DNA of 64,000 bases, taken from contig CAZUGA010000009.1 in NCBI GenBank assembly GCA_964619885.1, forward strand, positions 50,618-114,617, read 5' to 3'. The notes under the pieces were generated by a model. That model searched no databases, had not been told where the DNA came from, and was given only the letters and a program-made list of their open reading frames with translations. The position numbers were made by a program, and so were the translations under genes. This DNA is from CAZUGA01 sp964619885 (GTDB taxonomy: Bacteria; Pseudomonadota; Gammaproteobacteria; Methylococcales; UBA1147). This document shows, piece after piece, positions 50,852 to 60,002 of this stretch. Each line of letters starts with the position of its first letter. Position 1 is the stretch's first letter.

Positions 50852-52255
50852 ATGGATTACATGATAAATTTTGAAAAAAATGGGGCGCCGAAATTTGATC
50901 TGTGGTGGGTCGGACTGGTGGCAACATTATCGTTTACTGTCAATGCCAACGCGGCGAATCAATTGGGGTTAAGCGATTTACAGGCAGATACTTCTGCGTC
51001 AGTCCGAACGACCTGTGCGGGTTTAGCGGGACAGCGGAGTAGGAATGTTTTGGAAAATGACCTGTTCGATGCATGTCGTTCCATGGTGCAAAGCGAGAAT
51101 CAATTGCTGGGTACCGGCCCTACATCGTTTAGCCGTGATTTGACCGAGGTTGGATTAGGCTCAGGATTACAGAATATTGCAACTGAGGAAACATTGTCGC
51201 CGGTTAGAATCGGGGTTAATACAACATCGGGGCAAATCTCTACAGTTGCAACCAGAATTACCGTGTTGCGCGGAGGCGCGGGTGGATTGGCAACGAATGG
51301 ATTTGGGAATTCGAAGGGCTACGCTTCGCTGAAGGGATTCGGGTTAGGTGGTGCTGCTGGTGACGCAGACTCATTAGGAGCGGGAGCATTAAGTGGTTTC
51401 TTTAACACCTTCGGTGGTATTGGGGATACCGAGCAAACCGCGACGGAAGATGGTAGTGATTTCTATAATGTTGGGTTTACGGTGGGTTTGGATTACCGCG
51501 TTTTGGATAACCTGATTTTGGGTTTGGCCGGTGGTTATTCGCATTTAGATCTTGATTTCGATAGAAATATAAATGTTGGCGGGGGTAGCGTAGAATCTGA
51601 TTCTTATGGTTTGACCGCTTACGGAACCTATTATATCGGTGGTTTTTATGTCGACGGTATGTTCAATTATGGGTGGGCTAATTTCGATCTTGATCGTAAT
51701 ATACTGATTAACTCAAATAATCCCGGTGTACCGATTATTTCCCGGACTGCTGTTGCTGACCCTGATGGCGATCAGTGGACCTTAAGTTTGCAAACCGGTT
51801 ACAACTTTGACCATGGTGCTTTGTCTTACGGCCCGTATGCGAGAATTCACTACCGGCAGGTTCAAACGGACAGTTATACCGAAAGTGGAGCAGGGGGGTT
51901 GAATCTTGCGATTCAAGAGCAAACAGCGATATCACTGCAATCAATTTTTGGTGCTCAGGTATCGTACAACTGGAGCCAATCGTTTGGGGTATTGGTGCCC
52001 TTCCTACGGTTTGACTGGCATCATGAATTTAAGGACAACAGCCGGGCGCTCGTGGGTCAGTATGTAAGTGATCCTCGAGGAACTTCGTTGGTCGCCTTTT
52101 CCAGTGGGCCAGATGAGGATTACTTTGCGCTCAACGCTGGCATATCTGGCGTGTTTGCTAATGGAATCCAAGCGTACTTTAATTACAATTCAATTCTTGG
52201 CCACGATTTAATTTCGGGTCATCTATTCTCGATCGGCGCTCGGATGAATTTCTAA
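50852..52255 (+). CDS. Autotransporter-type outer-membrane beta barrel with little passenger
   Basis: 467 residues: a signal-like segment (WWVGLVATLSFTVNANA), a short helical/Gly-rich region with a two-Cys loop (RTTCAGLAG, FDACRSMVQ), and a barrel of about 290 residues. Strands include GFTVGLDYRVLDNLILGLAG, YGLTAYGTYYIGGFYVDGMF and LSYGPYARIHYRQVQ; the protein ends in GARMNF, with the terminal Phe that BAM recognises. The pattern is the type Va autotransporter barrel domain. The passenger is unusually small (about 150 residues), so it may be a membrane protein rather than a secretor. GGGGAG precedes the ATG. It lies about 300 bases after the caspase-like gene. Confidence 0.85.
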   Translation: MDYMINFEKNGAPKFDLWWVGLVATLSFTVNANAANQLGLSDLQADTSASVRTTCAGLAGQRSRNVLENDLFDACRSMVQSENQLLGTGPTSFSRDLTEVGLGSGLQNIATEETLSPVRIGVNTTSGQISTVATRITVLRGGAGGLATNGFGNSKGYASLKGFGLGGAAGDADSLGAGALSGFFNTFGGIGDTEQTATEDGSDFYNVGFTVGLDYRVLDNLILGLAGGYSHLDLDFDRNINVGGGSVESDSYGLTAYGTYYIGGFYVDGMFNYGWANFDLDRNILINSNNPGVPIISRTAVADPDGDQWTLSLQTGYNFDHGALSYGPYARIHYRQVQTDSYTESGAGGLNLAIQEQTAISLQSIFGAQVSYNWSQSFGVLVPFLRFDWHHEFKDNSRALVGQYVSDPRGTSLVAFSSGPDEDYFALNAGISGVFANGIQAYFNYNSILGHDLISGHLFSIGARMNF

Positions 52256-52269
52256 GTAGTTTTTTCATA

Positions 52270-52311
52270 GGGCGAACAAGCTGTTTCTATCGTCGAAAAG
52301 TTTGTTCGCCC
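52270..52311. terminator. Stem-loop between convergent genes
   Basis: GGGCGAACAA (52270-52279) pairs with TTGTTCGCCC (52302-52311) in the gap between the autotransporter gene and the convergent hydrolase gene. Neither side has a clean T run. The position suggests a shared terminator or a transcript-end hairpin. Confidence 0.55.
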
Positions 52312-52367
52312 GATCTTGATACTTGCCTAGATTCAAATTCGTATATTGCCAGTATCAAGACAGCTTA

Positions 52368-53201
52368 TCATTCCAAATTAGTAATCCTTTGTAATACCTC
52401 CGGCCAGATTGTATGCCAGCAACAGGTGTGGTCAAAATTTTTGAGAAGTTTGACCGTTGTTTGGGGCCTTGATTCGGCTCTTGGTAATACAAAGCGTGGA
52501 AGAATATTTTTGTCCTCGCTTCCCACATAGTGTAATTCCAATAATTCTCCGTGCCGCGATTGTTGCGCAGCCGGATTGATCGATCCTTGTAATCGACTGA
52601 AGCCATGGTGATCGGCCCAAGCATCAATATCCAAATTGCCGGCTAGGGTTACGACCGCGAGGGTTTGAGGAAATTCATTGGATAACAGCACCGCCAGGGT
52701 CCCACCGCCGCTGTGACCGAAGAATACCAATTCAGAAAAGGGGTTAGACCGCAGAAAGGTTTCCAGGGCGGAACTCATGGCATCTACAACTTCAGCCGAA
52801 TACCGCCGATGTGTCCAAAGTGCGGCGCTACATTTCTCAGCTTGCGCTAAGCCTAAATAACAGGGTCGTCCAAGGTATAAGGATGGGGCGGGGTCCAATG
52901 CCATCAATCGTAACATCACGGGATTTCTGGTGGTTGGGTCTGCAGAGACAATCGACGGAGTTAACCAGGGTGAACCGTCACCTTCCAGGTAGACATGCAG
53001 GCGTTTACTACGTTGGGTCTCCAATTGCGAAAACGAGATATGTTGATAGACATTGCCCTGAAGTTTGATTTCCTTGAATCCGGAATTCGCAGCGTAAACG
53101 CGTAGCTTTTCCGCGGGCGTAGCGCAAGCACTCAATATCGCGATGATAGTTAGCTGGATCGACGTCTTTAGAACAGCTAATATACGATTGCTTAGTGCCA
53201 C
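52368..53201 (-). CDS. Alpha/beta-hydrolase-like lipoprotein
   Basis: 277 residues from a GTG at 53201. A lipoprotein signal with lipobox ILSAC precedes an alpha/beta-hydrolase fold: LHVYLEGDGSPW, the nucleophile elbow FFGHSGGGTLAVLL with Ser, AVVTLAGNLDIDAW, and a C-terminal His in NFDHTCCWHTIWPEV. It is probably an esterase or lipase-like enzyme tethered in the envelope. Substrate unknown. It is monocistronic as far as I can see. Confidence 0.8.
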   Translation of the reverse strand: MALSNRILAVLKTSIQLTIIAILSACATPAEKLRVYAANSGFKEIKLQGNVYQHISFSQLETQRSKRLHVYLEGDGSPWLTPSIVSADPTTRNPVMLRLMALDPAPSLYLGRPCYLGLAQAEKCSAALWTHRRYSAEVVDAMSSALETFLRSNPFSELVFFGHSGGGTLAVLLSNEFPQTLAVVTLAGNLDIDAWADHHGFSRLQGSINPAAQQSRHGELLELHYVGSEDKNILPRFVLPRAESRPQTTVKLLKNFDHTCCWHTIWPEVLQRITNLE

Positions 53202-53410
53202 ACTAACATTATGCCGTGATGTTTGCCCATAGGGAAATCTATTCCAAATAAGGAAGTGATGAATTTAGGAAGCGCTACAAGAGGGTTACAGCTTTTTTGT
53301 AGGTCCCATTCATTTGTGTTTACCATGACTTAGCTATGGTAGTCTTCTTTACTCGATGGTGCGTGCTTGCTAATAACGCCATGGGTTTGTAAATTAACTT
53401 TGCCGGGTTT

Positions 53411-54430
53411 GTGATAGACGTTAGAAAAATTGGAATTGTTCGTTTGTCGGCTTTGGGCGATGTGGTGTTGTTGGTCCCCACCGTCAGAATGTTGCAAAGT
53501 GCGTGGCCCGATGCACAAATTACATGGATCACTTGTGATCCTGCGCGTAAAATTTTGCAGGGACTGAGTGGTGTTCGATTCGAAGTGATTGAGAAACCCG
53601 CCTCGCTTATAGAATACTGGCGTTTGCGGAGGCAATATAGTGCGCAGCACTTCGATATTTTATTGTGTATGCAGGCGAGTCTTCGTGCTAATTTAATTTA
53701 TCCATTGATCCCCGCAGCACGCAAGATTGGGTTCGACAATAAACGTGGTAAGGATGGACACCGGTGGTTCGTCAAGGAGCAGATTGCCTATAAAGATGAG
53801 CACCTGTTGGATGGTTTCAGGGGCTTTGCGCATTATTTAGGCGTGAATGACCAAGTATTGCAGTGGAATATCCCGATAAACCCAGAGGATGAACAGTTTG
53901 CCCGTGCTCAACTTGAATTAGGTCGTTGGGTCGCGATCAATCCATGCGCCAGCAAAGCGGAGCGTGATTGGCCGGTCTCTAGATTTTTGCAGTTGATCGA
54001 TAAGATTAAAGCCGGCTGGAATGTTGGCATCGTTCTTACCGGTGGTCCGAATCCACGAGAAGTCGCAATCGCAAAAAATATTGCAGTAAATACTGAGGTA
54101 TTGAATCTAGTTGGAAAAACCACACCGAAACAACTTATCGCCGTACTGGCTCGTGCTGAGGTGTTGGTTGCTCCTGACACCGGGCCGGTGCATCTTGCGG
54201 TTGCACAAAACATTCCAGTTGTGGGCCTATATGCCGTTGCAAGACCTGAGTTATCAGGACCTTATGATCGAATGGAATTTAGCGTTAATTGTTATCCAGA
54301 CGCGGTACATACGTTTCTACACAAAAAATTTGCGGACGCGGATTGGCATGAACGCGTACACCACAAACAGGCGATGTCGTTGATTACAGTTGACGCGGTA
54401 ATGGAGAAATTGGCGTGTTTACTTGATTAA
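53411..54430 (+). CDS. Glycosyltransferase family 9 (heptosyltransferase-like)
   Basis: 339 residues from a GTG. GT9 landmarks are KIGIVRLSALGDVVLLVPTV near the N terminus, CMQASLRANLI, the acceptor-proximal INPCASKAERDWP, and the nucleotide-sugar block VLVAPDTGPVHLAVAQNIPV and VGLYA. GT9 enzymes such as WaaC/WaaF add ADP-heptose to the LPS inner core. Exact step cannot be told. It stands apart from other LPS genes. Confidence 0.9.
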   Translation: MIDVRKIGIVRLSALGDVVLLVPTVRMLQSAWPDAQITWITCDPARKILQGLSGVRFEVIEKPASLIEYWRLRRQYSAQHFDILLCMQASLRANLIYPLIPAARKIGFDNKRGKDGHRWFVKEQIAYKDEHLLDGFRGFAHYLGVNDQVLQWNIPINPEDEQFARAQLELGRWVAINPCASKAERDWPVSRFLQLIDKIKAGWNVGIVLTGGPNPREVAIAKNIAVNTEVLNLVGKTTPKQLIAVLARAEVLVAPDTGPVHLAVAQNIPVVGLYAVARPELSGPYDRMEFSVNCYPDAVHTFLHKKFADADWHERVHHKQAMSLITVDAVMEKLACLLD

Positions 54431-54601
54431 TCAACCGTTGGCAAAAATTTTAGATGTGCGCACTGTAAGGTAAAGATCGAAAGGCTATATTGGTGTATCA
54501 CTTATACAGGCGATTATGTTATGCGCAGCTTGGTTCTTTAGTATTTTAGCCTGCGGATGGGGCATTGGCATCAAGCCTAATTATATTCTTTTCGATAGAC
54601 T

Positions 54602-55471
54602 ATGAAGCAAAAACATAGGAGTATTCTGGCCAGTAAATCCGTTTGGTTTTGGTTGATATTATTATCGCTGATTGCGTCTATCGCCGCGCACATCTGGTTG
54701 GCTGGTATAAAACGGCCCGTGCCGCCAGCCATTGGATATTCGATAGATTCACCTTCGGTATGGTCAGATACTAACGTGGATCGGATTCGCGTTTCCACCT
54801 ACAACATCCATCGCGGTAAGGGTGTTGATCGCATCTTTGATCTGTCACGCACGGCGAAAGTATTGCAAGATTCGGATGTAATTGGAATAAACGAGGTTGC
54901 CGGGCCCACAATATTTGGTGAGCCGAATCAAGCCCAAATTCTAGCTAAAAAACTGAATATGGGTTGGCTCTACGCACCCAATCAGGTTCGTTGGTTTCGC
55001 AATCATTTTGGTAATGGTTTGTTGAGTCGTTTCCCGGTTAGTTTTTGGGCCAGTGAGCCATTGATTTATGATCAGAATGAAAGCCATAGTTTAAAGAATA
55101 TAATTACCGCAGAAATTCAACTGAGCGATTCCTATATTGCCGTTTTGATCACCCATTTGGATTTGGGAGGAATCCGTTCCGCCCAGTTGACGAGGGTGAT
55201 CGAACGGTTTAATCGCTATGGATGCGCAATTTTGATGGGTGATATGAATTCCGGGGCGAAGGATACACGGATCAATACCTTGGTTGGGCAAGATGGAGTG
55301 GTCGATGCGATCGCAAAAGCGCTCGGAGATCAAACGCCTAAAATGAGAGTGGATTGGATATTTACCCGAGGTTTTGAAGTGATTGACGGCGGTATGACCG
55401 AGGTTGGTATATCGGATCATCCCTATTTTTGGGTCGATTTGAAATTGATGAAACCGATTTGTATAAAATAA
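54602..55471 (+). CDS. Endonuclease/exonuclease/phosphatase-family protein with N-terminal membrane anchor
   Basis: 289 residues. One N-terminal helix (SVWFWLILLSLIASIAAHIW) is followed by an EEP domain with RVSTYNIHRGKG, DVIGINEVAGP (metal-binding Glu), the catalytic-type HLDLGG, AILMGDMNSG and ISDHPYFWVDL (terminal Asp-His). The fold includes nucleases, phosphatases and sphingomyelinases; with a membrane anchor, a phosphodiesterase/phosphatase acting at the envelope is likely. Substrate unknown. Confidence 0.85.
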   Translation: MKQKHRSILASKSVWFWLILLSLIASIAAHIWLAGIKRPVPPAIGYSIDSPSVWSDTNVDRIRVSTYNIHRGKGVDRIFDLSRTAKVLQDSDVIGINEVAGPTIFGEPNQAQILAKKLNMGWLYAPNQVRWFRNHFGNGLLSRFPVSFWASEPLIYDQNESHSLKNIITAEIQLSDSYIAVLITHLDLGGIRSAQLTRVIERFNRYGCAILMGDMNSGAKDTRINTLVGQDGVVDAIAKALGDQTPKMRVDWIFTRGFEVIDGGMTEVGISDHPYFWVDLKLMKPICIK

Positions 55472-55645
55472 TGATTCTCCGCTAGTTAGGTTTTATTTCC
55501 GGATCAGAACGATCGAACGCTAAAAATATTCAACCCGGCATTAAGTTGCCGCGGAACTCTTTTTTATTGTGAACAGAAAAGTTCCAGCATAAAATAACTG
55601 GTTTGATTACAAAAATGCTGCTTGAAAGGGGGCATGATCTCGCGT

Positions 55646-57049
55646 ATGTCTGGTAAAACACTTTACGATAAGCTTTGGAATGATCATCTGGTTCATGAGA
55701 ACCCAGACGGTTCATCCTTGATCTATATTGACCGGCATTTGGTACATGAAGTGACGTCACCACAGGCATTTGAAGGCTTGCGGCTGGCGAATCGGAAGCC
55801 CTGGCGAACGGCGGCAAATCTGGCGGTTGCCGATCATAATGTACCCACGATAGATCGAGAAGCGGGTATTGCTGATCCAATATCCCGTCTGCAGGTTGAG
55901 ACGCTGGATCAGAATTGTTCTGAATTCGGAATTACTGAATTCAATATTTCCGATCCTCGCCAGGGGATAGTGCACGTGATTGGGCCGGAACAGGGCGCGA
56001 CCTTGCCGGGCATGACTGTTGTTTGCGGTGATTCCCATACCTCGACCCATGGTGCTTTCGGTGCATTGGCATTCGGTATTGGTACATCAGAGGTCGAACA
56101 TGTGTTGGCGACGCAATGCTTGACCCAAAAGAAATCTAAGAATATGTTGGTCAACGTGGCAGGGCAATTAGGACCAGGGGTCGGTGCCAAGGATATTGTT
56201 CTGGCGATCATCGCGAAAATTGGGACTGCCGGTGGCACCGGTTTCGCAATTGAATTCGCCGGGCCGGCCATCAGATCTTTGTCTATGGAAGGGCGAATGA
56301 CGGTCTGCAATATGGCGATAGAAGCAGGTGCCCGCGCCGGTATCGTTGCTGTGGATGATACAACAATCAATTATGTTAAGGGACGTCCATTTGCACCAAA
56401 GGACGTTGCTTGGGATCAGGCTGTGGACGCATGGCGTAATCTTTATAGCGATTCGGACGCAGTATTCGATTCGGTTGTAAATTTGGATGTTGCTGAGCTT
56501 TCTCCTCAAATTACTTGGGGTACATCGCCAGAAATGGTGGTAAGCGTGACGGGTTGTTTGCCCGACCCGGCAGTTGAAACGAATGATGTTAAAAAGGAGA
56601 GTATGGAGCGGGCATACGCGTACATGGATTTGCAGCCGGGCCAACCGGTATCAGAGATCATTCTGGATAGAGTATTCATCGGCTCGTGCACCAATTCAAG
56701 GATCGAAGATCTGCGTGATGCCGCTGAAGTGATAAAAGGTCGTGAGGTTGCTCCTTCATTAAAACAAGCGCTAGTCGTTCCAGGTTCCGGTTTGGTTAAG
56801 CGCCAAGCCGAATCCGAAGGATTGGATAAGGTATTTATCCAAGCAGGGTTCGAATGGCGTGAACCGGGTTGTTCGATGTGTCTTGCGATGAACGCGGATC
56901 GCTTAGAACCGGGAGAGCGTTGCGCGTCTACATCTAATCGAAATTTTGAAGGTCGGCAGGGGTATGGTGGCCGGACGCATTTAGTCAGCCCAGCGATGGC
57001 GGCTGCAGCTGCCGTCGCAGGACATTTTGTTGATGTGCGCAGCTTTTAA
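55646..57049 (+). CDS. leuC: 3-isopropylmalate dehydratase large subunit
   Basis: 467 residues from ATG 55646, matching the E. coli length; the frame is open to 55622, with an AAGGGGG tract that could also serve an ATG at 55634. The 4Fe-4S cysteines are visible in FIGSCTNSR and PGCSMCLAMN, with VVCGDSHTSTHGAFGALAFG and SNRNFEGRQG. With LeuD it isomerises 2- to 3-isopropylmalate in leucine synthesis. First gene of leuC-leuD-leuB. Confidence 0.97.
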   Translation: MSGKTLYDKLWNDHLVHENPDGSSLIYIDRHLVHEVTSPQAFEGLRLANRKPWRTAANLAVADHNVPTIDREAGIADPISRLQVETLDQNCSEFGITEFNISDPRQGIVHVIGPEQGATLPGMTVVCGDSHTSTHGAFGALAFGIGTSEVEHVLATQCLTQKKSKNMLVNVAGQLGPGVGAKDIVLAIIAKIGTAGGTGFAIEFAGPAIRSLSMEGRMTVCNMAIEAGARAGIVAVDDTTINYVKGRPFAPKDVAWDQAVDAWRNLYSDSDAVFDSVVNLDVAELSPQITWGTSPEMVVSVTGCLPDPAVETNDVKKESMERAYAYMDLQPGQPVSEIILDRVFIGSCTNSRIEDLRDAAEVIKGREVAPSLKQALVVPGSGLVKRQAESEGLDKVFIQAGFEWREPGCSMCLAMNADRLEPGERCASTSNRNFEGRQGYGGRTHLVSPAMAAAAAVAGHFVDVRSF

Positions 57050-57073
57050 TAAGGTAAAAATGGGTGGCTTACT

Positions 57074-57709
57074 GTGAATGGATTTAAAAAGATTAGTGCA
57101 TTGGTACTTCCTCTTGATAGGGCCAATGTTGATACTGATGCCATTATTCCCAAACAATTCCTTAAGTCGATTCGACGAACCGGCTTTGGTCCGCATCTTT
57201 TTGATGATTGGCGTTATCTAGATCGCGGAGAGCCGCACATGGATTGCAGTGGTCGTCCAATAAACCCAAATTTTGTATTAAACGCGGAATGTTACCAGGG
57301 CGCCCAGATATTGTTGGCAAGAGAAAACTTTGGTTGCGGCTCGTCACGAGAACATGCGCCTTGGGCGCTGGAAGATTATGGTATTCGGGTATTGATCGCG
57401 CCGAGTTTCGCCGATATTTTTTTTAACAACTGTTTTAAAAATGGTCTGTTGCCAATTGAGTTGGATTCCAAAATCGTTGATCAGTTATTTAACGGAGTGG
57501 GTCCAGGGTATAAATTAACCATAGATCTGCAAACGCAGATCATTACAACTCCGTCTAACGAGCAGATCGAATTTGAGGTTGACGAATCGCGAAAATACCG
57601 ACTACTGAACGGATTGGACGATATCGATCTGTCACTAAAACATGCCGATAAAATAAAAGACTACGAGCTGAGACGAGCGGAACAAGCGCCGTGGTTGTTT
57701 AGCTCTTAA
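57074..57709 (+). CDS. leuD: 3-isopropylmalate dehydratase small subunit
   Basis: 211 residues from a GTG start. Swivel-domain motifs are ANVDTDAIIPKQFLKSI, ILLARENFGCGSSREHAPWA and IAPSFADIFFNNCFKNGLLP. It completes the LeuCD heterodimer. It lies 24 bases after leuC and 19 bases before leuB, so it belongs to one operon. Confidence 0.97.
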   Translation: MNGFKKISALVLPLDRANVDTDAIIPKQFLKSIRRTGFGPHLFDDWRYLDRGEPHMDCSGRPINPNFVLNAECYQGAQILLARENFGCGSSREHAPWALEDYGIRVLIAPSFADIFFNNCFKNGLLPIELDSKIVDQLFNGVGPGYKLTIDLQTQIITTPSNEQIEFEVDESRKYRLLNGLDDIDLSLKHADKIKDYELRRAEQAPWLFSS

Positions 57710-57728
57710 ACAGGATTAAGAAATATTA

Positions 57729-58814
57729 ATGACAAAAAAGATTGCGGTATTGCCTGGTGATGGAATTGGGCCAGAAATTGTTGTCGAAGCATTGAAGGTT
57801 TTGGATGCGATCAATTCCGTTTGCGGTTTGGGTATTGAGGTTGAACACGGTCTGATCGGTGGTATTGCATACGACCAGACCGGCACACCATTACCCGATG
57901 AGACGTTAAAATTGGCTGGTTCTTCAAAAGCAATACTTCTTGGCGCGGTCGGCGGCCCAAAATGGGAATCGCTGGATATTTCTGTGCGTCCAGAAAGGGG
58001 GCTGCTGGGCCTGCGATCAGAACTGAAACTGTTTTCGAATTTGCGGCCTGCGATATTGTATCCACAGCTGTCAGAAGCTTCGACCCTTAAACGTGAAGTC
58101 GTTGCGGGTTTGGATCTCATGATTGTTCGTGAATTGACTGGGGGTATCTATTTTGGGCAACCACGAGGAATTCGCAACTTGGACAATGGTGAACGACAAG
58201 GCTTCAATACCTTAGTGTACAGCGAGTCTGAAATAGAACGAATCGCGCATTCGGCATTTAGGATCGCACGGAAACGGAATAGAAAATTATGCTCAGTTGA
58301 TAAAGCTAATGTGTTGGAATGCACAGAATTATGGCGCGATGTGGTCGACAGTGTGTCTACACAATATAGCGATGTAGAGCTAAGCCATATGTATGTGGAT
58401 AATGCCGCAATGCAATTGGTGCGTGCACCCAAACAGTTTGATGTCATTGTAACAACGAATATGTTTGGCGATATTTTATCCGATTGCGCGTCAATGCTAA
58501 CCGGCTCGATTGGAATGTTACCCTCCGCGTCATTGGCGGAAAGTGGTCTGGGTATGTATGAACCAATTCATGGTTCAGCGCCGGATATTGCCGGACAAAA
58601 TAAAGCGAACCCATTGGCTACTATTTTGTCCGTTGCTATGTTGCTGAGATATAGTTTGGATGAGAATGAAGCTGCAGATCGGATTGAAAGTGCAGTTAGT
58701 TCTGCATTGGAATCAGGTTTTCGAACCCTGGATATCGATTCGCAGGGTATGAAACCAGTAGGTACGAACGAAATGGGTGATATCGTAGTCGCTGCAATCG
58801 ATCGCAAGGTTTAA
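57729..58814 (+). CDS. leuB: 3-isopropylmalate dehydrogenase
   Basis: 361 residues. Motifs are IAVLPGDGIGPEIVVEALKV, LLGAVGGPKW, the substrate loop MIVRELTGGIYFGQPRG, YVDNAAMQLVRAP, FGDILSDCASMLTGSIGML and EPIHGSAPDIAGQNKANPLA. It oxidatively decarboxylates 3-isopropylmalate with NAD+. Complete. asd follows in the same direction. Confidence 0.97.
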   Translation: MTKKIAVLPGDGIGPEIVVEALKVLDAINSVCGLGIEVEHGLIGGIAYDQTGTPLPDETLKLAGSSKAILLGAVGGPKWESLDISVRPERGLLGLRSELKLFSNLRPAILYPQLSEASTLKREVVAGLDLMIVRELTGGIYFGQPRGIRNLDNGERQGFNTLVYSESEIERIAHSAFRIARKRNRKLCSVDKANVLECTELWRDVVDSVSTQYSDVELSHMYVDNAAMQLVRAPKQFDVIVTTNMFGDILSDCASMLTGSIGMLPSASLAESGLGMYEPIHGSAPDIAGQNKANPLATILSVAMLLRYSLDENEAADRIESAVSSALESGFRTLDIDSQGMKPVGTNEMGDIVVAAIDRKV

Positions 58815-58907
58815 ATTTAATCACGCTTAATGATGTAGTGTGGTTTTGAAATCTAGATTCTTAACCCATGACCTTACCTGATTTAGCGTTCTAAGAAAAA
58901 GAGATTT

Positions 58908-59927
58908 ATGAAAAAATATAATGTTGCTGTAGTTGGTGCAACCGGTGTAGTTGGTGAAACTATGTTGTCAATTTTGGCGGAAAGGGATTTCCCGGTTGAG
59001 AATGTTTTCGCGTTGGCGAGCGATCGATCGTCCGGCAAGCGGGTAGAGTTCGCGGGTGAATATTTAACCGTACAAAATCTGGCTGATTTTGATTTTTCGA
59101 AGGCAGATATTGGGTTATTTTCTGCCGGCGCTGGCATTTCAAAGGAATATGCACCGTTGGCCGCCGAAGCAGGCTGCGTGGTGGTGGATAATACCTCTCA
59201 GTTTCGGTACGAAGATGACATTCCGTTGGTTGTACCCGAGGTAAATCCAGAATCAATCTTATTTTATAAAAATAGGGGTATTATTGCCAATCCGAATTGC
59301 TCGACTATTCAAATGATCGTGGCGCTAAAACCCATTTATGATGATGTTGGTATCGAACGAATAAACGTCTGCACCTATCAAGCGGTATCCGGCACCGGGA
59401 AACCAGCGGTGGAAGAGCTCGCTAAACAGACGTCGGATATCTTCAATTCACGAAATGTCGAAACTAAGGTTTATCCAAAACAGATCGCATTCAATGTTTT
59501 GCCGCATATCGATGTGTTTATGGATAACGGGTATACCAAAGAAGAGATGAAAATGGTATGGGAAACGCGTAAGATCTTAGGGGATGAGTCTATTCAGGTT
59601 AATCCAACGACAGTTCGCGTACCAGTATTTTATAGCCACTCAGAAGCAATACATATAGAAACACGCGATAAAATCAGTGCTGATCGTGCTCGTGAAGTGC
59701 TTAATAGATCTCCCGGAGTGATTGTTATGGACGATCGGAATGATGGAGGATATCCAACCGCTGTTACCGATTCGGCGGGTAAGGACGAGGTGTATGTAGG
59801 CAGGATACGGGAAGACATTTCGCACCCGAATGGGCTGGATTTGTGGGTGGTTGGAGACAATGTTCGTAAGGGCGCGGCGCTGAATAGCGTGCAGATCGCT
59901 GAGGACCTAGTAAAAAAATACATCTAG
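58908..59927 (+). CDS. asd: Aspartate-semialdehyde dehydrogenase
   Basis: 339 residues. The NADP-binding motif VVGATGVVGETMLSIL, VVVDNTSQFRY, the catalytic Cys in IIANPNCSTIQMIVAL, YQAVSGTGKPAVEEL and the HSEAIHIET block are all present. It makes aspartate semialdehyde for Lys, Met, Thr and diaminopimelate. The leuB-asd-fimV order is typical of Pseudomonas and relatives. Confidence 0.97.
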   Translation: MKKYNVAVVGATGVVGETMLSILAERDFPVENVFALASDRSSGKRVEFAGEYLTVQNLADFDFSKADIGLFSAGAGISKEYAPLAAEAGCVVVDNTSQFRYEDDIPLVVPEVNPESILFYKNRGIIANPNCSTIQMIVALKPIYDDVGIERINVCTYQAVSGTGKPAVEELAKQTSDIFNSRNVETKVYPKQIAFNVLPHIDVFMDNGYTKEEMKMVWETRKILGDESIQVNPTTVRVPVFYSHSEAIHIETRDKISADRAREVLNRSPGVIVMDDRNDGGYPTAVTDSAGKDEVYVGRIREDISHPNGLDLWVVGDNVRKGAALNSVQIAEDLVKKYI

Positions 59928-60002
59928 GCTAATCTTAAGGAGAATGTAGAAACGAGCGGCCGCCCAGTAGGGCATGATAACAGTAAATTGAAGGAGAGCA
60001 AA

